Of a stretch of DNA of 64,000 nucleotides, positions 17,778 through 25,555 are shown one piece after another. The notes beneath the pieces are model-generated. The model was given only the letters and a program-made list of their open reading frames with translations, was not told where the DNA came from and searched no databases. Numbering within the stretch: position 1 is the stretch's first letter; each line of letters opens with the position of its first letter. The translations under genes were made by a program, and so were the position numbers. This stretch comes from GCA-1730015 sp964393885 (GTDB taxonomy: Bacteria; Pseudomonadota; Gammaproteobacteria; Granulosicoccales; Granulosicoccaceae): the NCBI GenBank assembly GCA_964393885.1, contig CAYMVV010000001.1, positions 1-64,000 of the forward strand. The letters are read 5' to 3'.

Positions 17778-19177
17778 GCATGCTAAACAGGATGCGTCAG
17801 TTTTTCACCCACACGCAGGTGACCAGAGCAGCGCTGATTATTACCATCACCGCCTTCATTCTGCTATTGGGTAACCGACACTACCTGCAAACCGATTTAA
17901 CAGCTACCGGACGCCATACATTGTTACCGCAAAGTGTGCAGGTTTTGAATCTGTTTACCGGAGTAAATGACCCGTCCGCGTCTGCAGAAAAAGGCGATCC
18001 ACCCGGGTCCGTCAGCGCTACTGTCAATGCACAAGTCTATATATCGCCCAATGATGAACAACGCATACAGATCGATCGACTGTTACAAAAATACGCCAGA
18101 CAGAACGTTAATTTCAACATAGAGTTTATCGATCCGGCACTCAACCCGGCTGAAACCCGCACCCTGAATATCGCACCGGGTGGAGAGATTATTTTCCGAC
18201 ACAACGATAAAACACAGCGTATATCACAGATCTCCGAGGTCGCAGTAACTGCAGCGCTACAGCGATTGGCACGAGACAAGACAAGAGTGGCGACCTTTAT
18301 CAGCGGCCACGGTGAGAGGTCAGCCGTCAGTCAAAACGGCGGCGATCTGGGGGTTATAAGCAATCAACTGGTTAGCTCCGGCTTCAGCGTTGAAACCATT
18401 GAACTGGCCAACCAGCAAGAGTTAGCTGTTGATGATGGCCTGCTTGTTATCGCCAGTCCGATACACAGTTACCTTCCCGGTGAAACTGCAATGCTGCTGG
18501 ACTATCTATCGCGAGGCGGCAATTTGCTGTGGCTGACAGAACCTGCCATAGACGATGGATTGAAAGCCATTGCACTCGAACTTGGCATTCGACGCTTACC
18601 GGGTGTGGTGGTGGACCTCGCGACCCAAAACCTGTCTGTGAATCGACCGGATTTCGCAGTCGCTAAAACCTATTCTCCTCATGAAGCAACAACGGGTCTG
18701 GCATCCGTAACGCTGTTTCCGCAAGCGACCGGACTTGATGTGCAGCCGAACAGAGAATGGACTGCCGCTGCGCTGGTGCAGGCCGGTGAGCACGCCTGGA
18801 CCGAAACCGGTGCGCTCAGCGGAGATATCGCTTTTGATGAAGACAGCCCTGAAGTAGCAGGACCATTCCCGCTAATCATAGCGCTGGAACGACACAAAGC
18901 TGGCAGATCGCAGCGAGTCATTGTATCCGGTGACGGCGACTTTCTGGCCGACGCCTGGGTTGGCAACGGTGGTAATCGAGATCTCGCCAGTCGCTTGTTT
19001 AACTGGGCAACCGATGACGCCGAAATGATCAACGTTTCATACCCCAGAAAGCCTGATGCTCAGATCAATCTGACGCCTTCACGGGTCCTGGCACTAGCCT
19101 TGTTCAGCCTGATGTTGTTACCCGGACTGATGTTCGCGGGTGCGACGCGAGTCTGGTATACACGGAAGCACGGTTAG
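17774..19177 (+). CDS. GldG-family ABC transporter auxiliary protein
   Basis: 467 residues. The N-terminal helix (residues 17-34) and C-terminal helix (about 437-458) bracket a large periplasmic part of the ABC_transp_aux / GldG family, with an early TATGRHTLLPQSVQVL block and a central VATFISGHGERS and ANQQELAVDDGLLVIASP. GldG forms the periplasmic auxiliary part of the gliding-linked ABC complex in Flavobacterium; in proteobacteria the same trio is common but its substrate is unknown. It overlaps the permease by 4 bp and is followed directly by the DUF4340 gene. Confidence 0.87.
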   Translation: MSMLNRMRQFFTHTQVTRAALIITITAFILLLGNRHYLQTDLTATGRHTLLPQSVQVLNLFTGVNDPSASAEKGDPPGSVSATVNAQVYISPNDEQRIQIDRLLQKYARQNVNFNIEFIDPALNPAETRTLNIAPGGEIIFRHNDKTQRISQISEVAVTAALQRLARDKTRVATFISGHGERSAVSQNGGDLGVISNQLVSSGFSVETIELANQQELAVDDGLLVIASPIHSYLPGETAMLLDYLSRGGNLLWLTEPAIDDGLKAIALELGIRRLPGVVVDLATQNLSVNRPDFAVAKTYSPHEATTGLASVTLFPQATGLDVQPNREWTAAALVQAGEHAWTETGALSGDIAFDEDSPEVAGPFPLIIALERHKAGRSQRVIVSGDGDFLADAWVGNGGNRDLASRLFNWATDDAEMINVSYPRKPDAQINLTPSRVLALALFSLMLLPGLMFAGATRVWYTRKHG

Positions 19178-19179
19178 TT

Positions 19180-20016
19180 TTGTTCTCCAATCGTAGTCTT
19201 GCGATCATCGCAGCCGCGCTGCTTATCGGCGCTGCCACTGACGGTGTGTTGTACAATCTGCCGGAAACTGCCAACGCGATTTATCCCCTCAATGATGCAC
19301 GCTCCATTGAGGTCAAACACCAGGACAATGTCGTGCTGGCACTTCAAAAAGCTGAACACGAATGGGTAGTGAGCGCGCCATTTCATGCGCCGGCCAAGGC
19401 GTCACGCGTCGCGTTATTACTCGACACCAATCATCAGACTGCGCGCAGTTATAACGCTGAGGATCTGCAAACCACTATTGGCCACCAGTCTGAGAGTTTC
19501 CCTGACCCGATCGAACTACGCATAGATAACAATCTTTTCCTGCTCGGGAACATTGAACCTGTCAGTCAGCTTCGCTATGTGTCGGCAAACGATACGGTCT
19601 ATTTGCAGGCAGACCATGTGCTGCCACTGCTGCAATCACCCAAATCGACATTTACCAACCTGACTATTGCCAGTTCAGTTGATTCAGTTGAGCTTGAAAT
19701 TCATCTATCTGATACCGACGATACAACAACCGATAACACAACGGCTGGCAATCCCTCTCGCCACTCAGCAACACCGGTGTCACCTGAACAGTTATCCCAA
19801 TGGAGCAATCTGGAAGCGCTCGCAGTTATTGATGCGCAGCTACTCGACCAGACACCAGTAGCTACAGCGACCGTAGACCAAACAGCCACAGATAAAAAAA
19901 GTTACGATATTATTCGGTTCCAAAAATACATCGCACTCTATCCGTCGGGTGCAAAATACGCCTATCTGGTCAGCCAAGAGCAGGCAGACAAACTTGGTAT
20001 CTGTGTATACTGCTGA
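19180..20016 (+). CDS. DUF4340 domain-containing protein
   Basis: 278 residues from a TTG two bases after the gldG-like stop. An N-terminal membrane anchor (residues 7-22) precedes an extracytoplasmic domain with the DUF4340 layout: a lysine/valine-rich first strand (IEVKHQDNVVLALQKAEHEWVVSAPF) and later FPDPIELRIDNNLFLLGNI. This family is the usual fourth member of the Gld-like ABC cluster. A threonine-rich low-complexity stretch (about 184-200) interrupts the domain. Its role within the transporter is unknown. Confidence 0.78.
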   Translation: MFSNRSLAIIAAALLIGAATDGVLYNLPETANAIYPLNDARSIEVKHQDNVVLALQKAEHEWVVSAPFHAPAKASRVALLLDTNHQTARSYNAEDLQTTIGHQSESFPDPIELRIDNNLFLLGNIEPVSQLRYVSANDTVYLQADHVLPLLQSPKSTFTNLTIASSVDSVELEIHLSDTDDTTTDNTTAGNPSRHSATPVSPEQLSQWSNLEALAVIDAQLLDQTPVATATVDQTATDKKSYDIIRFQKYIALYPSGAKYAYLVSQEQADKLGICVYC

Positions 20017-20090
20017 AGGTCGCAACGTTCAGCACCTTTGCGGCCAAAACCCTTGTCACAAAACCTGTCTTAGCAGAATCATGATTCAAC

Positions 20091-20126
20091 GGAACCATGC
20101 CAGGAACCACGCCAGGAACCATGCCA
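20091..20126 (+). repeat. Three 12-bp tandem units over the mutM start
   Basis: Units GGAACCATGCCA (20091-20102), GGAACCACGCCA (20103-20114) and GGAACCATGCCA (20115-20126). Units 1 and 3 each contain an ATG with GGAA just upstream; they are 24 bp apart and in frame. Unit 3 holds the true mutM start, and unit 1 would give an N-terminally extended protein. Confidence 0.95.
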
Positions 20127-20933
20127 GAGCTCCCGGAAGTAGAAACGACACTACGCGGCATTACACCACATCTGAAAAACCAACAGATCGAAGCGGTGAA
20201 AGTGACCCAGTCACAATTGCGATGGCCGGTATCAGCTGAACTCAAATCACTGACACCAATGACCGTATTGTCGCTGCGCCGACGCGCCAAATACCTGATC
20301 ATCAGCACAGACACCGGGCATATCATTATTCATCTGGGTATGTCGGGCAGTTTAAGAATCGTCAACCATGACGAACCACGCCGAAAACATGATCACGTGG
20401 AATTCAGGCTATCCAGTGGCAAGCTGATGCGCTACCACGACCCGCGACGATTCGGTGCAGTGCTGTGGACTGCTGACAGTGCTGACACCCACGCGCTTAT
20501 AAAAAAACTGGGGCCCGAGCCTCTCGACAAGCAATTCGATAACGAACACCTGCATCGTGCGACGCGCAAACGCAAGGTTGCAATTAAAAATCTGATTATG
20601 GACAGTCATGTCGTAGTGGGTGTAGGTAATATCTACGCAAGTGAATCGCTATTTCTAGCCGGTGTTAGACCAGGACTGGCGGCCGGCAGAATCACACACG
20701 CGCAAGCGAGTAAAATCGTGGCCGCAATAAAGCAGGTATTGACTGTTGCCATAGAACAGGGAGGCACCACACTCAGAGACTTCGTTAACAGCGACGGTGC
20801 ACCCGGGTATTTTCAGCAGACACTGAATGTGTATGGTCGTACTGGCGAACCATGCAGACACTGCAAGGCGCAAATAAAAACAAAAACTATTGGTCAGCGA
20901 TCAACCTTCTACTGCCCAAACTGCCAACATTAA
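20121..20933 (+). CDS. mutM: Formamidopyrimidine-DNA glycosylase
   Basis: 270 residues from the ATG at 20121. It removes oxidised purines such as 8-oxoguanine from DNA and cleaves the abasic site. After Met removal the N terminus is PELPEVETTLRGI; the N-terminal proline is the catalytic nucleophile and the following glutamate is essential, so this start must be used for activity. An ATG eight codons upstream, at 20097, would bury the proline. The C-terminal zinc finger is complete (CRHC at 257-range and CPNC at the end). Usual neighbour of fdx and coaD. Convergent with fdx. Confidence 0.96.
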   Translation: MPELPEVETTLRGITPHLKNQQIEAVKVTQSQLRWPVSAELKSLTPMTVLSLRRRAKYLIISTDTGHIIIHLGMSGSLRIVNHDEPRRKHDHVEFRLSSGKLMRYHDPRRFGAVLWTADSADTHALIKKLGPEPLDKQFDNEHLHRATRKRKVAIKNLIMDSHVVVGVGNIYASESLFLAGVRPGLAAGRITHAQASKIVAAIKQVLTVAIEQGGTTLRDFVNSDGAPGYFQQTLNVYGRTGEPCRHCKAQIKTKTIGQRSTFYCPNCQH

Positions 20934-20960
20934 TAATAACGCTCGATTTTGAATGCTGTT

Positions 20961-20975
20961 CGTGGAGTTTCCACG
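20961..20975. terminator. Short stem-loop between convergent mutM and fdx
   Basis: CGTGGA, loop GTT, TCCACG between two converging genes. The stem is only 6 bp and no U-tract follows on either strand, so this is a weak terminator candidate. Confidence 0.3.
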
Positions 20976-20982
20976 TTGAACT

Positions 20983-21006
20983 TGCAGGGTCTACTGCAGG
21001 GTCTAC
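20983..21006. repeat. Perfect 12-bp tandem duplication over the fdx stop
   Basis: TGCAGGGTCTAC occurs at 20983-20994 and 20995-21006. On the fdx coding strand each unit carries a TAG, so the stop codon itself has been duplicated. Confidence 0.95.
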
Positions 21007-21299
21007 GTCGAACTCGTATCTGTCGAATCGTCAGGACTGGCTATAGAGGGATTGAGCGCAACAATACGATGATATTTATCGAGTAGTTGCTGCTGGGTCT
21101 CAATATTCTCCGGGTCCAGAGGAATGCAATCTACCGGGCATACTTCGACACATTGAGATGTATCAAAATGACCGACGCATTCCGTACACAGTGCCGGGTT
21201 GATTTCGTAAATGTCGACGCCCTGTGATATGGCACCGTTGGGACACTCCGGTTCGCATACGTCGCAATTAATACAAAGATCAGTAATCACCAATGCCAT
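21003..21299 (-). CDS. YfhL-type 2[4Fe-4S] ferredoxin
   Basis: 98 residues. First cluster motif CINCDVCEPECPNGAI; second CTECVGHFDTSQCVEVCP, with the eight-residue loop between cysteines that marks the Allochromatium-type low-potential ferredoxins (YfhL family). A 30-residue C-terminal tail follows (DKYHRIVALNP). Located between mutM and coaD, its normal position in gammaproteobacteria. The electron partners in vivo are not well defined. The stop codon lies inside a 12-bp tandem repeat. Confidence 0.93.
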   Translation of the reverse strand: MALVITDLCINCDVCEPECPNGAISQGVDIYEINPALCTECVGHFDTSQCVEVCPVDCIPLDPENIETQQQLLDKYHRIVALNPSIASPDDSTDTSST

Positions 21300-21383
21300 A
21301 GCTAACCTGGACTATTCAGGCGGATTCGATGTTCCAAGCCACCTGAAACCGCAACTGCGCCAATAATGTCGATCAACATCCTG

Positions 21384-21878
21384 TCAGGCCTTGGTTTGTT
21401 TTTTTAGCAATGCAGCTTCGACCAATGGATCAACGAACTGCGAGACATCACCACCAAGACCTGCTATTTCACGAACCATACTGGACGACACAAAAGTGTA
21501 ATCACTCGCAGCACCAACAAAAACGGTTTCTACTGCACTATTCATCTGTCGATTCAGATTAGCCAGTTGAGCCTCATATTCAAAATCAGATACCGCTCGC
21601 AGCCCGCGAACAATAACCGTTGCGCCAACGTCGTTAGCAAAATTTACCAGTAACCCGGTAAAGGGCTGAATGCTGATATTGCTGCAATGAGCCAGCACCT
21701 TTTCCGCCATCTCGCTGCGTTGTTGCAAGTCAAAGTGGGGTTCTTTACCCGGGCTTGCCGCAACGGCAACAATTAATTTATGGAATATTTTGCTTGCCCG
21801 CGTCGCGACATCGATATGCCCGAGGGTCACCGGATCGAACGTTCCAGGGTAAATCGCTGTTATCTGCACATTCAGCAT
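21384..21878 (-). CDS. coaD: Phosphopantetheine adenylyltransferase
   Basis: 164 residues. It transfers AMP from ATP to 4'-phosphopantetheine, the penultimate step of coenzyme A synthesis. The nucleotidyltransferase signature is present: YPGTFDPVTLGHIDV (the T/HxGH site), RGLRAVSDFEYE, and the C-terminal SSSMVREIAGLGGDVS. Length is normal. It lies between rsmD and fdx on the same strand, as in related genomes. Confidence 0.96.
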   Translation of the reverse strand: MLNVQITAIYPGTFDPVTLGHIDVATRASKIFHKLIVAVAASPGKEPHFDLQQRSEMAEKVLAHCSNISIQPFTGLLVNFANDVGATVIVRGLRAVSDFEYEAQLANLNRQMNSAVETVFVGAASDYTFVSSSMVREIAGLGGDVSQFVDPLVEAALLKKQTKA

Positions 21879-21934
21879 CCTCTTACTGGTGACGGCATCA
21901 TTGCACGCAGCCTATCTGGCTGCAATCTGCTTTT

Positions 21935-22516
21935 TCACTGAACGAGATATAACTGCAGCTGCACCTCGCCGGCAGTTTTCTGTTTTTGCAGCTGCCAGTG
22001 CGCCGGAACGGTGAGTTGCGCAGCGCGTCGGTCGCTCTCTATGACCAGCAGGGAATCTTTGGCAAGCCATTGGCTCTGCAACAGCATATCGATAGTCATC
22101 TGGTGCAAATGCTCGCCAAAGGGCGGATCAACAAAGATAATATCAAAGGGCCCTGAAATATCACCACTTTCGGCAAAGTTGCTGGCCAGATCCAGCGCAT
22201 CTGCACAAATAATAGCGACTTCATCCACCTCAAGTTGTTCGACACTCTGCCGCAACCCCGCACAGACTTTGCGTGACTTCTCGACCATCGTCACATGCTT
22301 TGCACCGCGTGAATACGATTCAAAGCCCAATGCACCACTGCCAGCAAACAAATCCAGTACTCTGCTGCCGGCAATAAAGGGCTGAAGCCAGGAGAACAGG
22401 GTCTCACGCAGCCGGTCTCCGGTTGGCCGCAATCCCGGGCTGTCAGCAAACGTTATAGTTCGACCACGCAACAGGCCAGCTATGACCCTAACCTTGTTTT
22501 GTTTCTTGTTTGCCAA
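21935..22516 (-). CDS. rsmD: 16S rRNA (guanine966-N2)-methyltransferase
   Basis: 193 residues. Methylates G966 of 16S rRNA using SAM. The family signature is complete: VRVIAGLLRGR at the start, the SAM loop VLDLFAGSGALGFES and the catalytic FVDPPFG (DPPF/Y motif of N2/N6 methyltransferases). Upstream of coaD and divergent from ftsY, the standard arrangement. Confidence 0.95.
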   Translation of the reverse strand: MANKKQNKVRVIAGLLRGRTITFADSPGLRPTGDRLRETLFSWLQPFIAGSRVLDLFAGSGALGFESYSRGAKHVTMVEKSRKVCAGLRQSVEQLEVDEVAIICADALDLASNFAESGDISGPFDIIFVDPPFGEHLHQMTIDMLLQSQWLAKDSLLVIESDRRAAQLTVPAHWQLQKQKTAGEVQLQLYLVQ

Positions 22517-22690
22517 GTCCCGGGACCTCTTTGTCGCATTGCGGCAGGCGTATCAACTTATTCACCCATGTTCATATTGCGTAGTGATACGATAGTGTGG
22601 GCACATACCCTTCCCGCCCCAGCCATGAGTCTACCGGTGTGTTAGTTGAACGCGGTATTGGCGCAACATGGGGATACGATAAATTCATAG

Positions 22691-22710
22691 GCTGGATGCG
22701 CATCCAGCCG
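22691..22710. promoter_or_regulatory. Perfect 20-bp palindrome in the ftsY leader
   Basis: GGCTGGATGC followed at once by its reverse complement GCATCCAGCC, ending 35 bp before the ftsY start. It could be a dimeric regulator's operator; as RNA it could fold only with the central bases unpaired. No family assigned. Confidence 0.5.
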
Positions 22711-22745
22711 GATCACCTGCAGCGGCACTACTACATAATATTTCT

Positions 22746-23774
22746 ATGGGCATATTCAGTTTCCTAAAGCGAAAAGGCAAGGCAGACACTGCTACCAATC
22801 AGGATGCCGAGGCCACCACAGCAACCGAGTTGCCCGCCGAGGCAGCAATAGAATCCGTTGAGTCGCTCGATAAAAAACTGGAAAAGACGCGTGGGCGTTT
22901 CACATCAGGGTTGCTTGGTTTCCTGACAGGCAGGAGCAAGATCGATGATGAACTGCTGGAAGATCTGGAATCACAACTGATCATGAGTGATATCAGCGTG
23001 CCGACCGCTGCCAACATCATTGACAAGGTGAGCAAGGTCGCCCGACGTGACAGCAACGCCGATTTATCCAGTGTTTTGCGCTCCGAACTCATCGACCTGT
23101 TAAAACCCGTTGAACTGCCCCTGGAAATTCCGGATTCAGACAAACCGTTTGTTTTACTCGTGGTGGGTGTTAACGGTGCAGGTAAAACCACCACCATTGG
23201 CAAGATCGCACGACAACTGCAAAACGGCGGCAAGTCAGTGATACTGGCAGCCGGAGACACTTTCCGCGCCGCAGCGGTTGAACAGCTTCAAACATGGGGA
23301 GAGCGAAACAATATTCCGGTAATTTCGCAAGGTAGCGGCGCTGATTCGGCGTCGGTGATTTTCGACGCACTGCAGGCAGCAACAGCGCGCGGAATTGATG
23401 TGCTGATTGCAGATACCGCCGGCCGCCTGCACACCCAGTCAGGCTTGATGGATGAACTCAGCAAGGTAGCCCGAGTGCTGGGAAAACTGGACAGCGATGC
23501 ACCGCACGAAACACTATTGGTGCTGGATGGCACCACTGGCCAGAACGGGCTCAGTCAGGCACGCGAGTTCGGTGGTGCGGTAGATATAACGGGCCTTGCA
23601 ATAACCAAGCTCGATGGCACTGCGAAAGGCGGCATGGTATTCACACTGGCCAATGAATTGCGATTGCCAATTCGTTTTATCGGTGTCGGAGAAGGCATCT
23701 ACGATCTGCGCGTATTTCTTGCTGAGGACTACGTGGAAGCACTACTGGTTGAGAGTGGAGGCGCTGCTGGTTGA
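22746..23774 (+). CDS. ftsY: Signal recognition particle receptor FtsY
   Basis: 342 residues. SRP receptor GTPase at the inner membrane. The A domain is short (about 40 residues, starting MGIFSFLKRKG); the NG domain has G1 GVNGAGKTTTIGK, the SRP-specific DTFRAAAVEQLQ insertion box, G3 DTAGRLH and G4 TKLDG. The C terminus reaches GEGIYDLRVFLAEDYVEALL, the normal end of the fold, then runs into ESGGAAG and stops. The stop arises inside an imperfect 22-bp tandem duplication that shifts frame; without it the protein would continue for about 30 more residues to 23862. The core is intact, so activity should be normal. Confidence 0.95.
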   Translation: MGIFSFLKRKGKADTATNQDAEATTATELPAEAAIESVESLDKKLEKTRGRFTSGLLGFLTGRSKIDDELLEDLESQLIMSDISVPTAANIIDKVSKVARRDSNADLSSVLRSELIDLLKPVELPLEIPDSDKPFVLLVVGVNGAGKTTTIGKIARQLQNGGKSVILAAGDTFRAAAVEQLQTWGERNNIPVISQGSGADSASVIFDALQAATARGIDVLIADTAGRLHTQSGLMDELSKVARVLGKLDSDAPHETLLVLDGTTGQNGLSQAREFGGAVDITGLAITKLDGTAKGGMVFTLANELRLPIRFIGVGEGIYDLRVFLAEDYVEALLVESGGAAG

Positions 23775-23779
23775 GAATG
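23736..23779 (+). repeat. Imperfect 22-bp tandem duplication at the ftsY stop
   Basis: Units at 23736-23757 and 23758-23779 match at 18 of 22 positions. Both encode EALLVE in their own frame, but 22 bp is not a multiple of three, so the second copy is read out of frame and meets TGA at 23772-23774. Confidence 0.85.
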
Positions 23780-23895
23780 TCGACAGCCAGGAGTCCGTTC
23801 GGAAAAAGGTAACTGAATTGCTCGCTCAGTTGCCGCAGACCGGTGCAGCGTCTATACCCTAGTTGTCGCATGTAAATCTGCCGGGCGGTGCAGCT

Positions 23896-24576
23896 GTGAT
23901 TCATCTGAGCAAAGTAACCAAGTTGAACGCGGGCAAAACTGCTCTGCGCGAGGCCACCATGGTGGTTCCGAAAGGATCCTACGCAATCCTCGAGGTAGAT
24001 TCCGAACTGACAGGCACCCTGCTATTGCGGCTGTTAATGGGCTACGAGCGGCCCGAGCGAGGTACTGTCAGAGTTAACGAAATCGAGGTAACCGCGCTGT
24101 CTCGGGACAGGATCCCCTTTTTACGCCGAAACATCGGCTGGCTGGAATTCAAACCCAATCTGGCAGGTAACAGGACGGTACTCGAAAACCTGGCGATGCC
24201 TTTGCAGATAGCGGGTTTTAATCGAAAAGCATTGCGAGAGCGTATTACCGACAAGCTGGAAGAAGCGAGCCTCACCAGTGTCGCCAATGTTTTAGTGCAG
24301 CAACTGGACACTTCAGATCGACGCTTGCTGGCTTGCGCCCGAGCGACAATCCACAACCCGCAAACCATCCTCGCTGACTGCCCCGAATCGCAAGTCAGTG
24401 AGTCTAACCGGGAGTTGATATTTTCAATGCTCGAAACTGCCAATGCCAACGGCGCGACAGTACTGGTGATTACGGACAATACAATACCGGTACGCGGCTT
24501 CACACATGCCATGCAAACGAACGAAGGATCCATCATTCAAAATAAAAATACGACAGGCAGACTGATAAAAGGATGA
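23896..24576 (+). CDS. ftsE: FtsE-like protein with all ATPase motifs lost (pseudo-ATPase)
   Basis: 226 residues from a GTG at 23896 (the family begins M-I-x-[FL]-x-x-V; here VIHLSKVTK). A TTG at 23863 is also possible. It aligns without gaps to E. coli FtsE over long blocks, including PFLRRxIG, RTVxxNxAxPLxIAG and GATVL. Catalytic motifs are gone: the Walker A slot reads VDSELTGTL (34-42), with glycine at the lysine position; Q-loop Gln is F85; the LSGGE slot is LDTSD (137-141); Walker B keeps D161 but the catalytic Glu is C162; the D-loop is SQVS; the H-switch is D194. The frame is undamaged. Between ftsY and ftsX; overlaps ftsX by 4 bp. Family assignment is by position and alignment; lack of ATP hydrolysis is inference. 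Confidence 0.85.
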   Translation: MIHLSKVTKLNAGKTALREATMVVPKGSYAILEVDSELTGTLLLRLLMGYERPERGTVRVNEIEVTALSRDRIPFLRRNIGWLEFKPNLAGNRTVLENLAMPLQIAGFNRKALRERITDKLEEASLTSVANVLVQQLDTSDRRLLACARATIHNPQTILADCPESQVSESNRELIFSMLETANANGATVLVITDNTIPVRGFTHAMQTNEGSIIQNKNTTGRLIKG

Positions 24577-25481
24577 AAGAGAAAAATGCATCCGTGCCCC
24601 ATCGAACGGTTAGCGCGCTGGCTGTATTTGAGCCGATCACCGCACTTCGCCGCGAGAGCGGCAATCATTTAAGGTTATTGCGCGCTCTTACGATTGGATT
24701 ACTGATCCCCGTCTTCTTGTTATTCACTGCGCTGGCTGTGCAAAAGGCAGCGGCCAACCTTGAAAATCGAAGACTGATCACGGCGTTTGGCGCGCCGAAT
24801 ATGACGCCCACCTCTCTAACGCAGGCATTGAACAATAATCCTCAGATCGTGCGCGTCAACGTTTTGCAAGCGGCTGAAAACATGCCGGCGATACTAGAGA
24901 TAAGGCCAATGGAATCCCTCACCAGCGAGCAAATCGCCACGCTGGCTGAAACCATCGAAAGCTCAAGCGAATTTAATTTCGTCTCGTTCAATCAATCGCT
25001 TTTAGACCGCAATATCAATGCATTCCATACTGCAAAAGGACTGTCTTTGGTCCTCTTCCTGCTGGCATTGGTAACAACAGCGTTGGTTTGTATGTTTGTC
25101 ATTCGAAGGGAAATATTTCGTGTAAACAGCAGCAGCATTAACTTGCAACGTCAACTTGGTGCCACGCTCACAGCGATTACACGCCCTTACATCTACCGCG
25201 CTGCAATTGCTTCCGTGCTGGCAATGGTGGCTGCCGCGGGTTTGGCTACAGTAATTTACAGAACTGTCAGTCTTTTTGTAGACATATCATCCTATAATAC
25301 GCTGGTGGTAGATTTCTTACCCGTCGGCCATCTGTTCTTGCTTGTCGCCATCAGCGTTGCTGCTGCGTGTTTTGCAGCTGCGACTGCCCTTCAAAGTATT
25401 TTTATTTATATAAATCAATTACTTAAAAGTCTTCATTCGCGCATACCTGTGCTCAGGACGGGAAATATTGCGGAAAGTTGA
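24573..25481 (+). CDS. ftsX: Cell division protein FtsX
   Basis: 302 residues, somewhat shorter than E. coli FtsX (352). Four membrane helices: about 37-58, 156-178, 207-230 and 250-272. The periplasmic loop between the first two is about 95 residues and the cytoplasmic block INLQRQLGATLTAITRPYIYRAA matches the FtsX consensus (I-x-V/L-Q-x-L-x-G-A-T, then RP-x-x-Y). FtsX normally transmits FtsE ATPase cycles to periplasmic activators of peptidoglycan hydrolases (EnvC in E. coli). Here its partner appears unable to hydrolyse ATP, so the mode of action must differ. The ATG overlaps the ftsE stop (ATGA). Confidence 0.88.
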   Translation: MKEKNASVPHRTVSALAVFEPITALRRESGNHLRLLRALTIGLLIPVFLLFTALAVQKAAANLENRRLITAFGAPNMTPTSLTQALNNNPQIVRVNVLQAAENMPAILEIRPMESLTSEQIATLAETIESSSEFNFVSFNQSLLDRNINAFHTAKGLSLVLFLLALVTTALVCMFVIRREIFRVNSSSINLQRQLGATLTAITRPYIYRAAIASVLAMVAAAGLATVIYRTVSLFVDISSYNTLVVDFLPVGHLFLLVAISVAAACFAAATALQSIFIYINQLLKSLHSRIPVLRTGNIAES

Positions 25482-25555
25482 ACGATGGCAATGCAATAAA
25501 CTGGCACTACAGGTGTCTGATATACGTACGATATTAAAGGGAACTATTTTCATTG

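Noticed and set aside
23863..23895. TTG start for ftsE eleven codons earlier
   Set aside because: No ribosome binding site and the family begins at the later GTG (VIHLSKV aligns with MIRFEHV).
23896..24576. ftsE as a frameshifted pseudogene
   Set aside because: The frame is continuous, the gapless alignment covers both ends, and codon-level structure and the overlap with ftsX are intact; loss is confined to catalytic residues.
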